Source of the DNA: Bacillota bacterium
Lineage (GTDB): Bacteria > Bacillota > Clostridia > Christensenellales > CAG-138
Assembly (NCBI GenBank): GCA_023393045.1
Contig: JAEWMV010000218.1
Coordinates: 1 to 14,066 of the forward strand
Direction: 5' to 3'
DNA length: 14,066 nt
The notes beneath the pieces are model-generated. The model had not been told where the DNA came from, searched no databases, and saw only the letters and a list, made by a program, of their open reading frames with translations. The number at the start of each line of letters is the position of its first letter. The first letter of the stretch is position 1. This document shows positions 6,435 to 12,686 of the stretch, in pieces. The position numbers and the translations under genes were made by a program.

Positions 6435-7691
6435 ATGCAAGCACAAGGGATAAACGCCAACTGGAAGCGCAACGCGGGCTTTTTTATCGCAGGCCAGTTT
6501 TTAAGCCTGTTCGGCTCCATGCTGGTGCAGTTCGCCATCACATGGCAAATCACGCTTGAAACGCAATCCGGCGCGATCATGACGCTGTTCACCTGCGCCT
6601 CCATGCTGCCCATGGTACTCATTTCCCCGTTTGCCGGGGTTTGGGCGGACCGATATAACCGCAAACACCTCATCAACATCGCGGACGCCGCCATCGCACT
6701 CGTGACGCTGCTGCTGGCGGCCGCGTATTACGCAGGGTTCAGGAACATCTGGTTGATGCTCGTCGTGGTGGTGGCGCGTTCTTTCGGGCAGGGCGTGCAA
6801 TCCCCCGCCGTGGGCGCGCTGATTCCCCAAATCGTGCCGCAGGAGCATCTTGCGCGCTTCAACGGCCTGCAGAGCGCCATTCAATCCCTCACCCTATTCG
6901 CCGCGCCCATGGCAAGCGGCGCGCTGCTCACGTTTTTGCCCATCGAGCTCATCTTCTTCATCGACGTGGCCACCGCCGCAATCGGCATTGCCGTCGTCTT
7001 CATTTTCGTAAAGGTTTCCGGCGTGCCGGGCGCGGAGAAAAAAACCTCCGGCGCGCGCGCGTATTTTCATGAGCTCATGGAGGGTTTGCGCTTTATAGGC
7101 CGCACGGCCTGGCTCAAGATGCTGATCATATACTTCGCGCTTTTTAGCTTTTTCGTCTGCCCCGCCGCGCTGCTCACGCCGCTTCAGGTGGTGCGAAGCT
7201 TCGGGGACGACGTTTGGCGGCTCACGGCGATAGAGCTGCTCTTTTCCGCAGGCGCCGTGCTCGGCGGGATCATGATGTCCCTCTGGGGCGGTTTTCGCAA
7301 CAGGACGCATACCATGATTTTCGCCTGCACGCTTTTTAGCCTCACCACGATATTGCTCGGCGTTGTCACCAACTTCTGGGTGTACCTGGGTGTGATGCTC
7401 GTTTGCGGCCTCACCAATCCGATGTTCAACACGCCCGCCAATACCATCCTGCAGACAAAAATAGAGCCCCAAATGATGGGGCGCACGTTTAGCGTGATGA
7501 CGATGCTCTCGGGTCTCGCGCTGCCGCTTGGCATGGTGGTGTTCGGCCCGCTCGGGGATAGGGTTCCCATCGAGTGGCTGCTCGTGGGCACAGGGAGCAT
7601 CATCTTCTTGGGCGGATTTACGCTTTTCGCCTGCAAGCCGCTCATACAAGCGGGCGAGCCTGCGCCCGCAGACGGGGAAAAAGCGGATTAG
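6435..7691 (+). CDS. MFS transporter, MefA-like macrolide/drug efflux type
   Basis: A 418-residue 12-helix carrier of the MFS_3/enterobactin-exporter or macrolide-efflux type. It begins with a short cytoplasmic NWKRNAGFFIAGQFLSLFGS (residues 9-28), the usual opening of MefA-like proteins, has motif A GVWADRYNRKH at 68-78, and a long central loop (about 195-215) between the two halves. The C-terminal half keeps PMFNTPANTILQTKIEP, also typical. The ATG has GGGAG 7-8 nt upstream. It follows the kinase gene by 57 bp in the same direction, so it may be read from the AbrB-operon promoter or from a weak promoter in the gap. Probably exports a hydrophobic drug or metabolite with protons. Its stop overlaps by 4 bp the stop of the opposing acetyltransferase gene. 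MefA-level substrate assignment is inference. Confidence 0.88.
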   Translation: MQAQGINANWKRNAGFFIAGQFLSLFGSMLVQFAITWQITLETQSGAIMTLFTCASMLPMVLISPFAGVWADRYNRKHLINIADAAIALVTLLLAAAYYAGFRNIWLMLVVVVARSFGQGVQSPAVGALIPQIVPQEHLARFNGLQSAIQSLTLFAAPMASGALLTFLPIELIFFIDVATAAIGIAVVFIFVKVSGVPGAEKKTSGARAYFHELMEGLRFIGRTAWLKMLIIYFALFSFFVCPAALLTPLQVVRSFGDDVWRLTAIELLFSAGAVLGGIMMSLWGGFRNRTHTMIFACTLFSLTTILLGVVTNFWVYLGVMLVCGLTNPMFNTPANTILQTKIEPQMMGRTFSVMTMLSGLALPLGMVVFGPLGDRVPIEWLLVGTGSIIFLGGFTLFACKPLIQAGEPAPADGEKAD

Positions 7692-8185
7692 ATCAGCGGT
7701 TTATAGAGCAGATGGGACCATGCGCTGAGGGAAAGTCCGTTCTCTTCGAGCGTTTGCCCAATGGGGTAGACGACGCCGAGCGCGTCGCCGTCCGGCTGAT
7801 AGACGTCAAACCCCATCTTCTGATAGAAATCTATCGCCCAGGGCGCGTTTTTTAATACCAAGAGGATGCACAGGGAAAGCCCTCGTTTTTTCACGGCGTT
7901 GAACATATGCTGCACCAAAATGCCCGCAAGTCCCCTGCGCTGCCATTCCCGCCTTACGTAGAGGCCGGTTACATACAGACACTGACCCAGCACCCGATAG
8001 GATATCCAGCCCAGGGGCTGCCGGTGATTTTCCATGACGAACACATGGTCGTTTTTGATGATGTCCGAGAAGGTATCCAAACTGCCCGGCGCGCGCATTT
8101 CGGGAGAAAAAAGCGTGTTTGCGTCGTCATAACAGTCGAGCAAATTGTTTGAATCCGCCTCGTTGACGGGTCTGATGCGAAACAT
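7688..8185 (-). CDS. GNAT family N-acetyltransferase
   Basis: A 165-residue single-domain acetyltransferase. The acetyl-CoA-binding motif A is GLYVRREWQRRGLAGILV (residues 74-91, with Q-R-R-G-L-A-G), and the downstream NAPWAIDFYQKMGF (113-126) is the usual motif B with the tyrosine that often acts as general acid. I chose the ATG at 8185; the frame also opens with a TTG at 8209, but that lies only about 3 nt from the predicted start of transcription and has no ribosome binding site. AGGGG lies 14 nt before the ATG, a little far. It has its own promoter and converges on the MFS exporter gene with a 4-bp stop overlap. Transfers an acetyl group to an unknown amine; small-molecule or protein target cannot be told. 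Confidence 0.87.
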   Translation of the reverse strand: MFRIRPVNEADSNNLLDCYDDANTLFSPEMRAPGSLDTFSDIIKNDHVFVMENHRQPLGWISYRVLGQCLYVTGLYVRREWQRRGLAGILVQHMFNAVKKRGLSLCILLVLKNAPWAIDFYQKMGFDVYQPDGDALGVVYPIGQTLEENGLSLSAWSHLLYKPLI

Positions 8186-8218
8186 AGACGAGATGCCATC
8201 CCCTTTCAAGTGACAATT

Positions 8219-8247
8219 ATCATATCACTTTGCCTCATTTGATGCAA
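8219..8247 (-). promoter_or_regulatory. Promoter of the GNAT gene with extended -10
   Basis: On the minus strand TTGCAT (8242-8247), 17 bp, TATGAT (8219-8224), with TGA directly before the -10 hexamer (the TGn extended -10 element). Expected start about 8212, leaving a 27-nt leader to the ATG at 8185. Confidence 0.8.
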
Positions 8248-8283
8248 CCATTCGTTTCTTTATGGGGTTTCAGCCGCGCATAC

Positions 8284-8319
8284 AAAAAGCGAAAGCCGAT
8301 TGCCCCGACCGGCTCCCGC
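8284..8319 (-). terminator. Intrinsic terminator of the Ca-binding-like protein gene
   Basis: On the minus strand the arms 8310-8319 and 8289-8298 form a 10-bp stem with two G-U pairs and an 11-nt loop, followed at once by five Ts (8288-8284). It starts 27 bp past the stop at 8346. A strong rho-independent terminator. Confidence 0.85.
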
Positions 8320-8345
8320 CGCAACTTTATTTCTCCGTACCGGAT

Positions 8346-9386
8346 TTACAGTGCGAGGTCGACGTTGTGAATGGTGCCCGCCTCCCCGTTTTCCTTCAGG
8401 AACACGGAGGAGCTTTTTAATTTGCCGTACTCGCCCGCGTCGTCCTTGAAGGTGAACTGCGTGCCGATTTCCTTAAGATAGATGGCGCCCACGCCCGCAT
8501 CGCCGAGGCTGACGAGCGTCTTTTCCCCGTTCTCGGAGGCCATGAGTATGGAGAGCTTGCCGAACACCTCGTCGTTCTCATCGATCCAGTTGTTTTTATC
8601 GAGGTCATAGAGCGCAAGCTCCGCGAAGCCATTGCCTGTGGCGGGGCCGAAAAGCTCCCCGCCGTCATTGATGAGGCCGTCCCCGTTCTTGTCAAGCGCG
8701 AGGAAGCCGCTGCCGCCCGTGGCAAAGGAGATGTTTTCCGCGCGCCCGTCCCGGTTCAAATCAAAGGCGAAGCGGTTTTGCGTGAGCTGCGGCGCACGCC
8801 CGTCCAGCGCTACGACCAGCGGGTCGACCACGTTGCCCATGCGCAGCTGCACGCGGGTCTCCTGATAGAACACGCGGTTCATGTTCATCTGCACCGCAAA
8901 GGCAAACTGCCGCCCGTCCGCCGTGGTGACGGAACCTTGCGCCGCGTAGTTCACGCTTTCCGTTTCGAGCGTGACCTCATGGTAGTCGTAGCTGAGAGCG
9001 AACCCCGGCATGGAAAAACCCGACGAAGACGCTGCGCCCATGTCGGGCGCGGGGTTTTGCAGCTTCACGCGCTTGCCCGTGAGGTAGAAAATCATATCCT
9101 CGATGAGCTTGAGCAGGGGAGAATCCGTCTGCGTCGCCTGCGCGTCGCTCGTTTTTCCGGCGGCGCTCGCGGCGGAAAGCCCTGCGCCCACCGCCCTGTC
9201 GCCCATGCGCCTGAGCGCATTTTCGCTCAGCTTGATTAAAAGCGCCTGCTCCGGCACGGCGCCGGCCTGGCTCCCGGCCGCGTCCCCTATGCCGTTGCCG
9301 CGCAGGGTGAGTCTTTCCTCAACGCTTTCGAGCTTCTGCTCCTGATGCGTGCTTCTCTGCCTGATGTAAGAATCGGCAATCTTCAT
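8346..9386 (-). CDS. Conserved hypothetical protein with three Asp-rich calcium-binding-like loops
   Basis: About 346 residues, monocistronic, function unknown. Three loops resemble calcium-binding EF-hand/dockerin loops: DLNRDGRAE (about 209-217), DKNGDGLINDGGELFG (232-247) and DLDKNNWIDEND (261-272). Between them the text GELFGPATGNGFAELALYD, and the C-terminal GAGVGAIYL/SSSVFLKENGEAGTIHNVDL-like block (quoted in part: VFLKENGEAGTIHNVDL), match a family I recall as EF-hand or VCBS-like hypothetical proteins in anaerobes and Proteobacteria. The N-terminal third is low complexity, helical and rich in Ala/Gln, with MKIADSYI at the start. There is no signal peptide, membrane segment or sorting signal. 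Two adjacent ATGs (9389, 9386) are possible; AAGG is 5 nt before the second. Secretion by a non-classical route or a cytoplasmic role are both open. Confidence 0.8.
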   Translation of the reverse strand: MKIADSYIRQRSTHQEQKLESVEERLTLRGNGIGDAAGSQAGAVPEQALLIKLSENALRRMGDRAVGAGLSAASAAGKTSDAQATQTDSPLLKLIEDMIFYLTGKRVKLQNPAPDMGAASSSGFSMPGFALSYDYHEVTLETESVNYAAQGSVTTADGRQFAFAVQMNMNRVFYQETRVQLRMGNVVDPLVVALDGRAPQLTQNRFAFDLNRDGRAENISFATGGSGFLALDKNGDGLINDGGELFGPATGNGFAELALYDLDKNNWIDENDEVFGKLSILMASENGEKTLVSLGDAGVGAIYLKEIGTQFTFKDDAGEYGKLKSSSVFLKENGEAGTIHNVDLAL

Positions 9387-9409
9387 CATAACCTTCTTGC
9401 TTCCCCTCG

Positions 9410-9427
9410 CGCCGCGTCCTTGCGGCG
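9410..9427. repeat. Leader hairpin before the Ca-binding-like protein gene
   Basis: CGCCGC (9410-9415) and GCGGCG (9422-9427) form a perfect 6-bp stem with a 6-nt loop about 15 nt upstream of the ribosome binding site of the minus-strand gene. It may stabilise the leader; no alternative pairing is obvious. Confidence 0.35.
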
Positions 9428-9445
9428 TGTAAACGGATATACCTT

Positions 9446-9474
9446 ACTGTATATATCGTAATTTCCGCTGCCAA
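9446..9474 (-). promoter_or_regulatory. Probable promoter of the Ca-binding-like protein gene
   Basis: On the minus strand TTGGCA (9469-9474), 17 bp, TACAGT (9446-9451). The -35 matches five of six positions and the -10 four of six. GATATA (9436-9441) and TATATC (9452-9457) flank the -10 as a 6-bp dyad with a 10-bp spacer, a possible operator. The leader would be about 50 nt. Confidence 0.5.
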
Positions 9475-9534
9475 GCTGAAGGTTCGAGGCGAAACGGACG
9501 CTTCTTCGCCGGGCGCAAATCACACCCTCCGCGC

Positions 9535-9563
9535 TTGACAAGCCGCCGCCCACCCCCTATGAT
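9535..9563 (+). promoter_or_regulatory. Promoter of bioY
   Basis: TTGACA (9535-9540), 17 bp, TATGAT (9558-9563). Start expected about 9570, giving a leader of about 47 nt. No BirA-type operator (GTTAAC half-sites) is visible around it. Confidence 0.87.
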
Positions 9564-9568
9564 AGTGC

Positions 9569-9596
9569 CCGGCGGACACGGCGCATACGCCGCCGG
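9569..9596 (+). repeat. Nested alternative hairpins in the bioY leader
   Basis: CCGGCGG (9569-9575) pairs with CCGCCGG (9590-9596). A second stem, CGGCG (9579-9583) with CGCCG (9588-9592) around a CATA loop, shares bases 9590-9592 with the first, so both cannot be complete at once. The structure ends 8 nt before the GGAGG at 9605-9609. Confidence 0.45.
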
Positions 9597-9616
9597 TATA
9601 ACGGGGAGGTATGGAT

Positions 9617-10210
9617 ATGGAAAAGCAACCGGATGAAATGAAAAAGGCGGGCCTAATCCCCCTGCGGCAGGGCAGGACGCGGCAGATGCTCCTTACGGCG
9701 CTTTGCGCCGCGCTCATCGCCGTGGGCGCGTTCATCCGCATACCGGTGCCCGTGGTGCCCTTCACGCTGCAAACGTTTTTTGTGACGCTCGCGGGGCTGC
9801 TGCTCGGCGCGCGCTTTGGCGCGCTCAGCGCGCTGCTCTATGTGGCGCTCGGCCTCATCGGCCTGCCCATCTTCGCGGGCGGAGGCGGCCCGGGCTATGT
9901 CCTCCAGCCGAGCTTTGGCTATCTCATCGGCTTCGTGCTCGGCGCGTATGTCACGGGCAAGCTCGCTTCGCAAGGTTCAAAGACGCCGCTTGGCCGCATG
10001 TATGCCGCCGCGTTCGCGGGGCTTGCCGTGGTATATCTTTGCGGCATGCTCTATTACGCCGCACTCAAGGCCTTTTACTTCGCCACACCCGTGCCCGTCG
10101 GCAATATTCTGCTGTACTGCTTTTTAATTTTCCTGCCCGGGGACGCCGCGCTCTGCGTTGCCTCCGTGCTCGCCGCGAGGCGGCTTTTGCCCGTGCTGGA
10201 GCGCGGCTGA
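9617..10210 (+). CDS. bioY: Biotin transporter BioY (ECF S component)
   Basis: A 197-residue membrane protein with six hydrophobic segments. It carries the BioY hallmarks VPFTLQTFFVTLAGLLLG (residues 48-65) and GLPIFAGGGGPGYVLQPSFG (82-101) followed by YLIGF. BioY is the biotin-binding S component of an energy-coupling-factor transporter and works with EcfT and the EcfA ATPases; none of these, and no biotin synthesis gene, is nearby, so it would use a shared ECF module encoded elsewhere. The GGAGG at 9605-9609 is 7 nt before the ATG at 9617 and only 1 nt before the ATG at 9611, so the second is preferred. In the last helix it reads LPGDAALCVA (173-182): the aspartate is present, but a leucine stands where BioY proteins usually have a lysine. 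Its last 28 codons plus stop overlap the opposing helD gene. Confidence 0.93.
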   Translation: MEKQPDEMKKAGLIPLRQGRTRQMLLTALCAALIAVGAFIRIPVPVVPFTLQTFFVTLAGLLLGARFGALSALLYVALGLIGLPIFAGGGGPGYVLQPSFGYLIGFVLGAYVTGKLASQGSKTPLGRMYAAAFAGLAVVYLCGMLYYAALKAFYFATPVPVGNILLYCFLIFLPGDAALCVASVLAARRLLPVLERG

Positions 10211-12433
10211 ACGCAAAAGCGGCGTGAGCTGCCCCGTGTAATAGACGCGAAGCTTATGCAGCGCGCGCGTGCAAACGGTGTAGAGCAAGGCCCGCTCCTC
10301 CTCGCGCGCGTAATTGCCCTCCCCGGCGTCATAGAGGATGACGGCGTCGAACTCCAGCCCCTTTGTCAGGTAGGAGGGGATGACGAGCGCGCCCGAAGCA
10401 TATTCCTCCTCCTCGCCCAGGAGCACGCCGATTTTCACTTTGTCCTTGAGCGCGCGATGCACGTCGCGCGCTTCCTGTTTGGTGCGCGCGATCACGGCGA
10501 TGGAGCGATACCTCTGCTCGCGGAATGCCTCAATGTCCGAAACGACCTGCCGCCTGAGCGCGCCCGAATCCGAAAATGCGCGCACCACCGGTTCTTCCCC
10601 GTGCCGCGCCACCGACTCCCCGCGCCGCGCCGGGGGCAGAAGCGAGGAGGCGAAGGCGGCGATTTCCGCCGTGGAGCGGTAGCTTTTGTTGAGCTTCATC
10701 ACGAGGGTGTCCTCTTCGGGGAAAAGGCGCGCCAGCTCCCCGAGCAATCCCGCGCCTGCATACGGGTTGACGGCCTGTTCCGCATCGCCCAAGAGCGTCA
10801 GGTTTGCGCCCCCAAACCACAGCCGCAGCAGCTTGTGCTGCAGGGGCGTGTAATCCTGCGCTTCGTCGATGATGACAAAGCGGATATCGCCATCCTTTTC
10901 AAGCGCGCCCAGCAGGCCCGCAAGGTAGGCAAGCGGGGCCTGATCCTCAAAGAAAAGCTGCCCGGCGGAGAGGTTTTCCAGCGTGTCGCGGCAGGTTTCC
11001 AAAAGCGCCTCCCCATCCTCCGCGCCCGCGTTGAGGGGGAGCCATGCAATGAACTCCTTATAGAGCGCCGTGGGATCAAAGGCCGTCATCCCCGTGATGG
11101 CCGCGCGCGCGTCCTTCGTTTCCCGCTTCAGAACGTCCGCGCGAAAGCGCTTCCACTCCGCCCCGCTCATCTGCTTGCCGGAGGCGCGAAGCGCGTCTTT
11201 CAACTCAAACGCGCGCGCATCCTCCCAGTTTTTGAGCAGGAACAAGCAGCGCGCCTGTATGCGTTCCATCCTTTTTTTCATCGGGTGAGTGCGATACTCC
11301 CCGTGGTAGAGCGCATCCATCTCGGCGGCGGCGAACACGCGCGTCCCGTTGATTTCAATGTCGGCAAAGTTCCCGCCCTTTTGCGTAAGCTCCTGCGCGT
11401 AGCGTTCCAGCAGCTCCAGAAAACGCGCGGACGATTTGAGGCGTATGCTCTGCGCGCGCGCAGGATACGTCGGCCTGTCATACCCCGCGAGGAGGTATTC
11501 CATCATGGCGTTCACACTCTCCTTTTTGAGGCTGAGGCGGAGCGCCCCGTCGAGATATTCCGAAAAGGTGGTTTGGCGGATGTTCTCCTCCCCAAGCTCG
11601 GGCAGTACGCCCGCGATATAATCCCCAAACACGCGGTTGGGGGAGAGGATGAGGATGTTGCGCGAAGCGATTTTATCCCGGTACCGGTAAAGCAGATACG
11701 CCGCCCGATGCAGCGCCACGGAGGTTTTGCCGCTGCCCGCAGCACCCTCCACGATGAGGATTTTATAGCGCTCGTCCCGTATGGCCCTGTTCTGCTCGCG
11801 CTGGATAGAGGTCACGATGGCCTTCATCCTGCCGTCCGTACTCTTGCCTAAAATCTCGCGCAGTATCTCGTCGTCAATCTTCAAGGAACTGTCGAACATG
11901 TAGTTGAGCCTGCCGCCGCTTATCTGGTACTGCCGTTTGAGTGCCAATTCGCCCTCGATCATCCCCCGTGGACTTTGGTAGGAGGCCCTGCCCGTCTCAA
12001 AATCGTAGAACAGCGAGGCCACGGGCGCGCGCCAGTCGATGACGAGCGGTTTATACGCCTCGTCCGTCAGGTTGGAAAGGCCGATGTAGTGCGCGCGCGC
12101 CCCTTCCTCCCCTTCTCTTTGGAAGTCGACGCGGCCGAAATAGGGGGAGTCGAGCATGCGCTCGTACCTGCCCTGCCGCTCGCGCAAAATGGAGTGGGTC
12201 TGCTTCTGCCGCTTCATCGCATCGATATAGCCCATGAAGTCCGCCATCTGCTCGAGGCCGCCGCCGGGGCTGATGGGGCCTACGGTTTCCCAAAGCTCTT
12301 TTTGCGTTTCCAGCGCCTCCTCCTTGAGGCGCTCGTCGCGCGAGAGACTTTCCTCATACTGCCTTTGCGCTTGCGCAAGCACGCCGCTCAGGTATGCGCT
12401 TTCCTTCTGCCATTCCAGGTCGTTCAACTCCAT
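10124..12433 (-). CDS. helD: HelD-type RNA polymerase-recycling helicase (UvrD-like superfamily 1)
   Basis: A 769-residue protein, close to the length of Bacillus HelD. The N-terminal coiled-coil arm (about 1-100) that reaches the RNA polymerase secondary channel is followed by VIDWRAPVASLFYDF (131-145), Walker A GAAGSGKTSVALHRAAYLLY (230-249), Walker B DEAQDYTPLQ (523-532), LLGDAEQAVNPY (547-558), LNKSYRSTAEIA (581-592), KGLEFDAVILYD (691-702) and the arginine-finger motif ALLYTVCTRALHKL (715-728). HelD uses ATP to strip RNA polymerase from DNA and help recycling; some relatives give rifampicin tolerance. The ATG at 12433 is preferred to an open frame extending to 12622 because an AAGGA is placed well before it and the extension covers the promoter. 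The family-like end is at YYTGQLTPLL (731-740); a further 29 residues run antisense through the end of bioY. Confidence 0.93.
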   Translation of the reverse strand: MELNDLEWQKESAYLSGVLAQAQRQYEESLSRDERLKEEALETQKELWETVGPISPGGGLEQMADFMGYIDAMKRQKQTHSILRERQGRYERMLDSPYFGRVDFQREGEEGARAHYIGLSNLTDEAYKPLVIDWRAPVASLFYDFETGRASYQSPRGMIEGELALKRQYQISGGRLNYMFDSSLKIDDEILREILGKSTDGRMKAIVTSIQREQNRAIRDERYKILIVEGAAGSGKTSVALHRAAYLLYRYRDKIASRNILILSPNRVFGDYIAGVLPELGEENIRQTTFSEYLDGALRLSLKKESVNAMMEYLLAGYDRPTYPARAQSIRLKSSARFLELLERYAQELTQKGGNFADIEINGTRVFAAAEMDALYHGEYRTHPMKKRMERIQARCLFLLKNWEDARAFELKDALRASGKQMSGAEWKRFRADVLKRETKDARAAITGMTAFDPTALYKEFIAWLPLNAGAEDGEALLETCRDTLENLSAGQLFFEDQAPLAYLAGLLGALEKDGDIRFVIIDEAQDYTPLQHKLLRLWFGGANLTLLGDAEQAVNPYAGAGLLGELARLFPEEDTLVMKLNKSYRSTAEIAAFASSLLPPARRGESVARHGEEPVVRAFSDSGALRRQVVSDIEAFREQRYRSIAVIARTKQEARDVHRALKDKVKIGVLLGEEEEYASGALVIPSYLTKGLEFDAVILYDAGEGNYAREEERALLYTVCTRALHKLRVYYTGQLTPLLRSAALQHGQKPPRGEHGGNAERGVPGQEN

Positions 12434-12461
12434 ACTCCTTCCTTTTCTTGCGCCGGACGTA

Positions 12462-12490
12462 TTGACTGCGGCGCGCAAATGCGATATAAT
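12462..12490 (+). promoter_or_regulatory. Orphan plus-strand promoter inside the helD leader
   Basis: TTGACT (12462-12467), 17 bp, TATAAT (12485-12490), on the strand opposite to helD. No plus-strand gene follows; the only downstream plus-strand signal is the intrinsic terminator at 12579-12602. Expected start about 12497. Confidence 0.75.
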
Positions 12491-12539
12491 AAATATAGGG
12501 GTAAAATATTCACTCTCGCATATATCAATAGTTGAATTT

Positions 12540-12568
12540 AGTTTACCACAATGCGCCCGTTTTATCAA
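12540..12568 (-). promoter_or_regulatory. Probable helD promoter
   Basis: On the minus strand TTGATA (12563-12568), 17 bp, TAAACT (12540-12545), with TGG just before the -10 (extended -10 element). Start expected about 12533, giving a leader of about 100 nt that contains the orphan plus-strand promoter. Confidence 0.6.
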
Positions 12569-12578
12569 TATGGATTCT

Positions 12579-12602
12579 CCGCTCCTGAGGGGCGGCTTTT
12601 TT
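12579..12602 (+). terminator. Intrinsic terminator on the plus strand (end of candidate small RNA)
   Basis: CCGCTCC (12579-12585) and GGGGCGG (12589-12595) form a 7-bp stem with one U-G pair and a TGA loop, followed by C and six Ts (12597-12602). Read on the minus strand no T tract follows, so the direction is plus, although no plus-strand protein gene precedes it. Confidence 0.8.
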
Positions 12603-12622
12603 ATGCGTACGCGCGGCTTCAT

Positions 12623-12659
12623 ATAAAAATCCCCTCCGGCGTAAAAGGCGGCGGGGATT
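12623..12659 (-). terminator. Intrinsic terminator of the sugar ABC importer operon
   Basis: On the minus strand AATCCCC (12659-12653) pairs with GGGGATT (12634-12628); after one G-A mismatch an inner CCG/CGG continues the stem, and TTTTT follows. It begins 28 bp past the stop of the permease gene. Confidence 0.8.
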
Positions 12660-12686
12660 CTTCCTCGTTTGATTGACGCCAGAAGT

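Larger units (their letters stand above)
12497..12602 (+). ncRNA. Candidate small RNA, about 105 nt, antisense to the helD leader at its 5' end
   Basis: The interval is bounded by a near-consensus promoter and a strong intrinsic terminator on the plus strand and contains no open reading frame with a ribosome binding site. GGTAAA (12500-12505) can pair with TTTACC (12542-12547) as a long-range stem; the 3' end is the terminator hairpin. About the first 36 nt would be complementary to the 5' leader of helD if helD starts near 12533. I do not recognise it as 6S, SRP, RNase P or tmRNA. Prediction rests only on the signals, not on conservation. Confidence 0.42.

Noticed and set aside
9446..9457. 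LexA-like box (ACTGTATATATC) near the Ca-binding-like protein promoter
   Set aside because: It resembles one half of the enterobacterial SOS box only; the other half is missing and Bacillota LexA uses a different operator.
10256..11851. Long plus-strand open frame opposite helD
   Set aside because: It is the antisense shadow of a gene with complete helicase motifs; its translation is rich in Arg/His/Gly, has no domain pattern and no ribosome binding site.
12434..12622. 63-residue N-terminal extension of helD in the same frame
   Set aside because: It covers the predicted helD promoter and the orphan terminator, does not resemble a HelD N-terminus, and the ATG at 12433 has its own ribosome binding site.
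12551..12626. Small open frames within the candidate small RNA region
   Set aside because: The ATGs at 12551 and 12570 lack a ribosome binding site, and the latter frame runs through the terminator hairpin.
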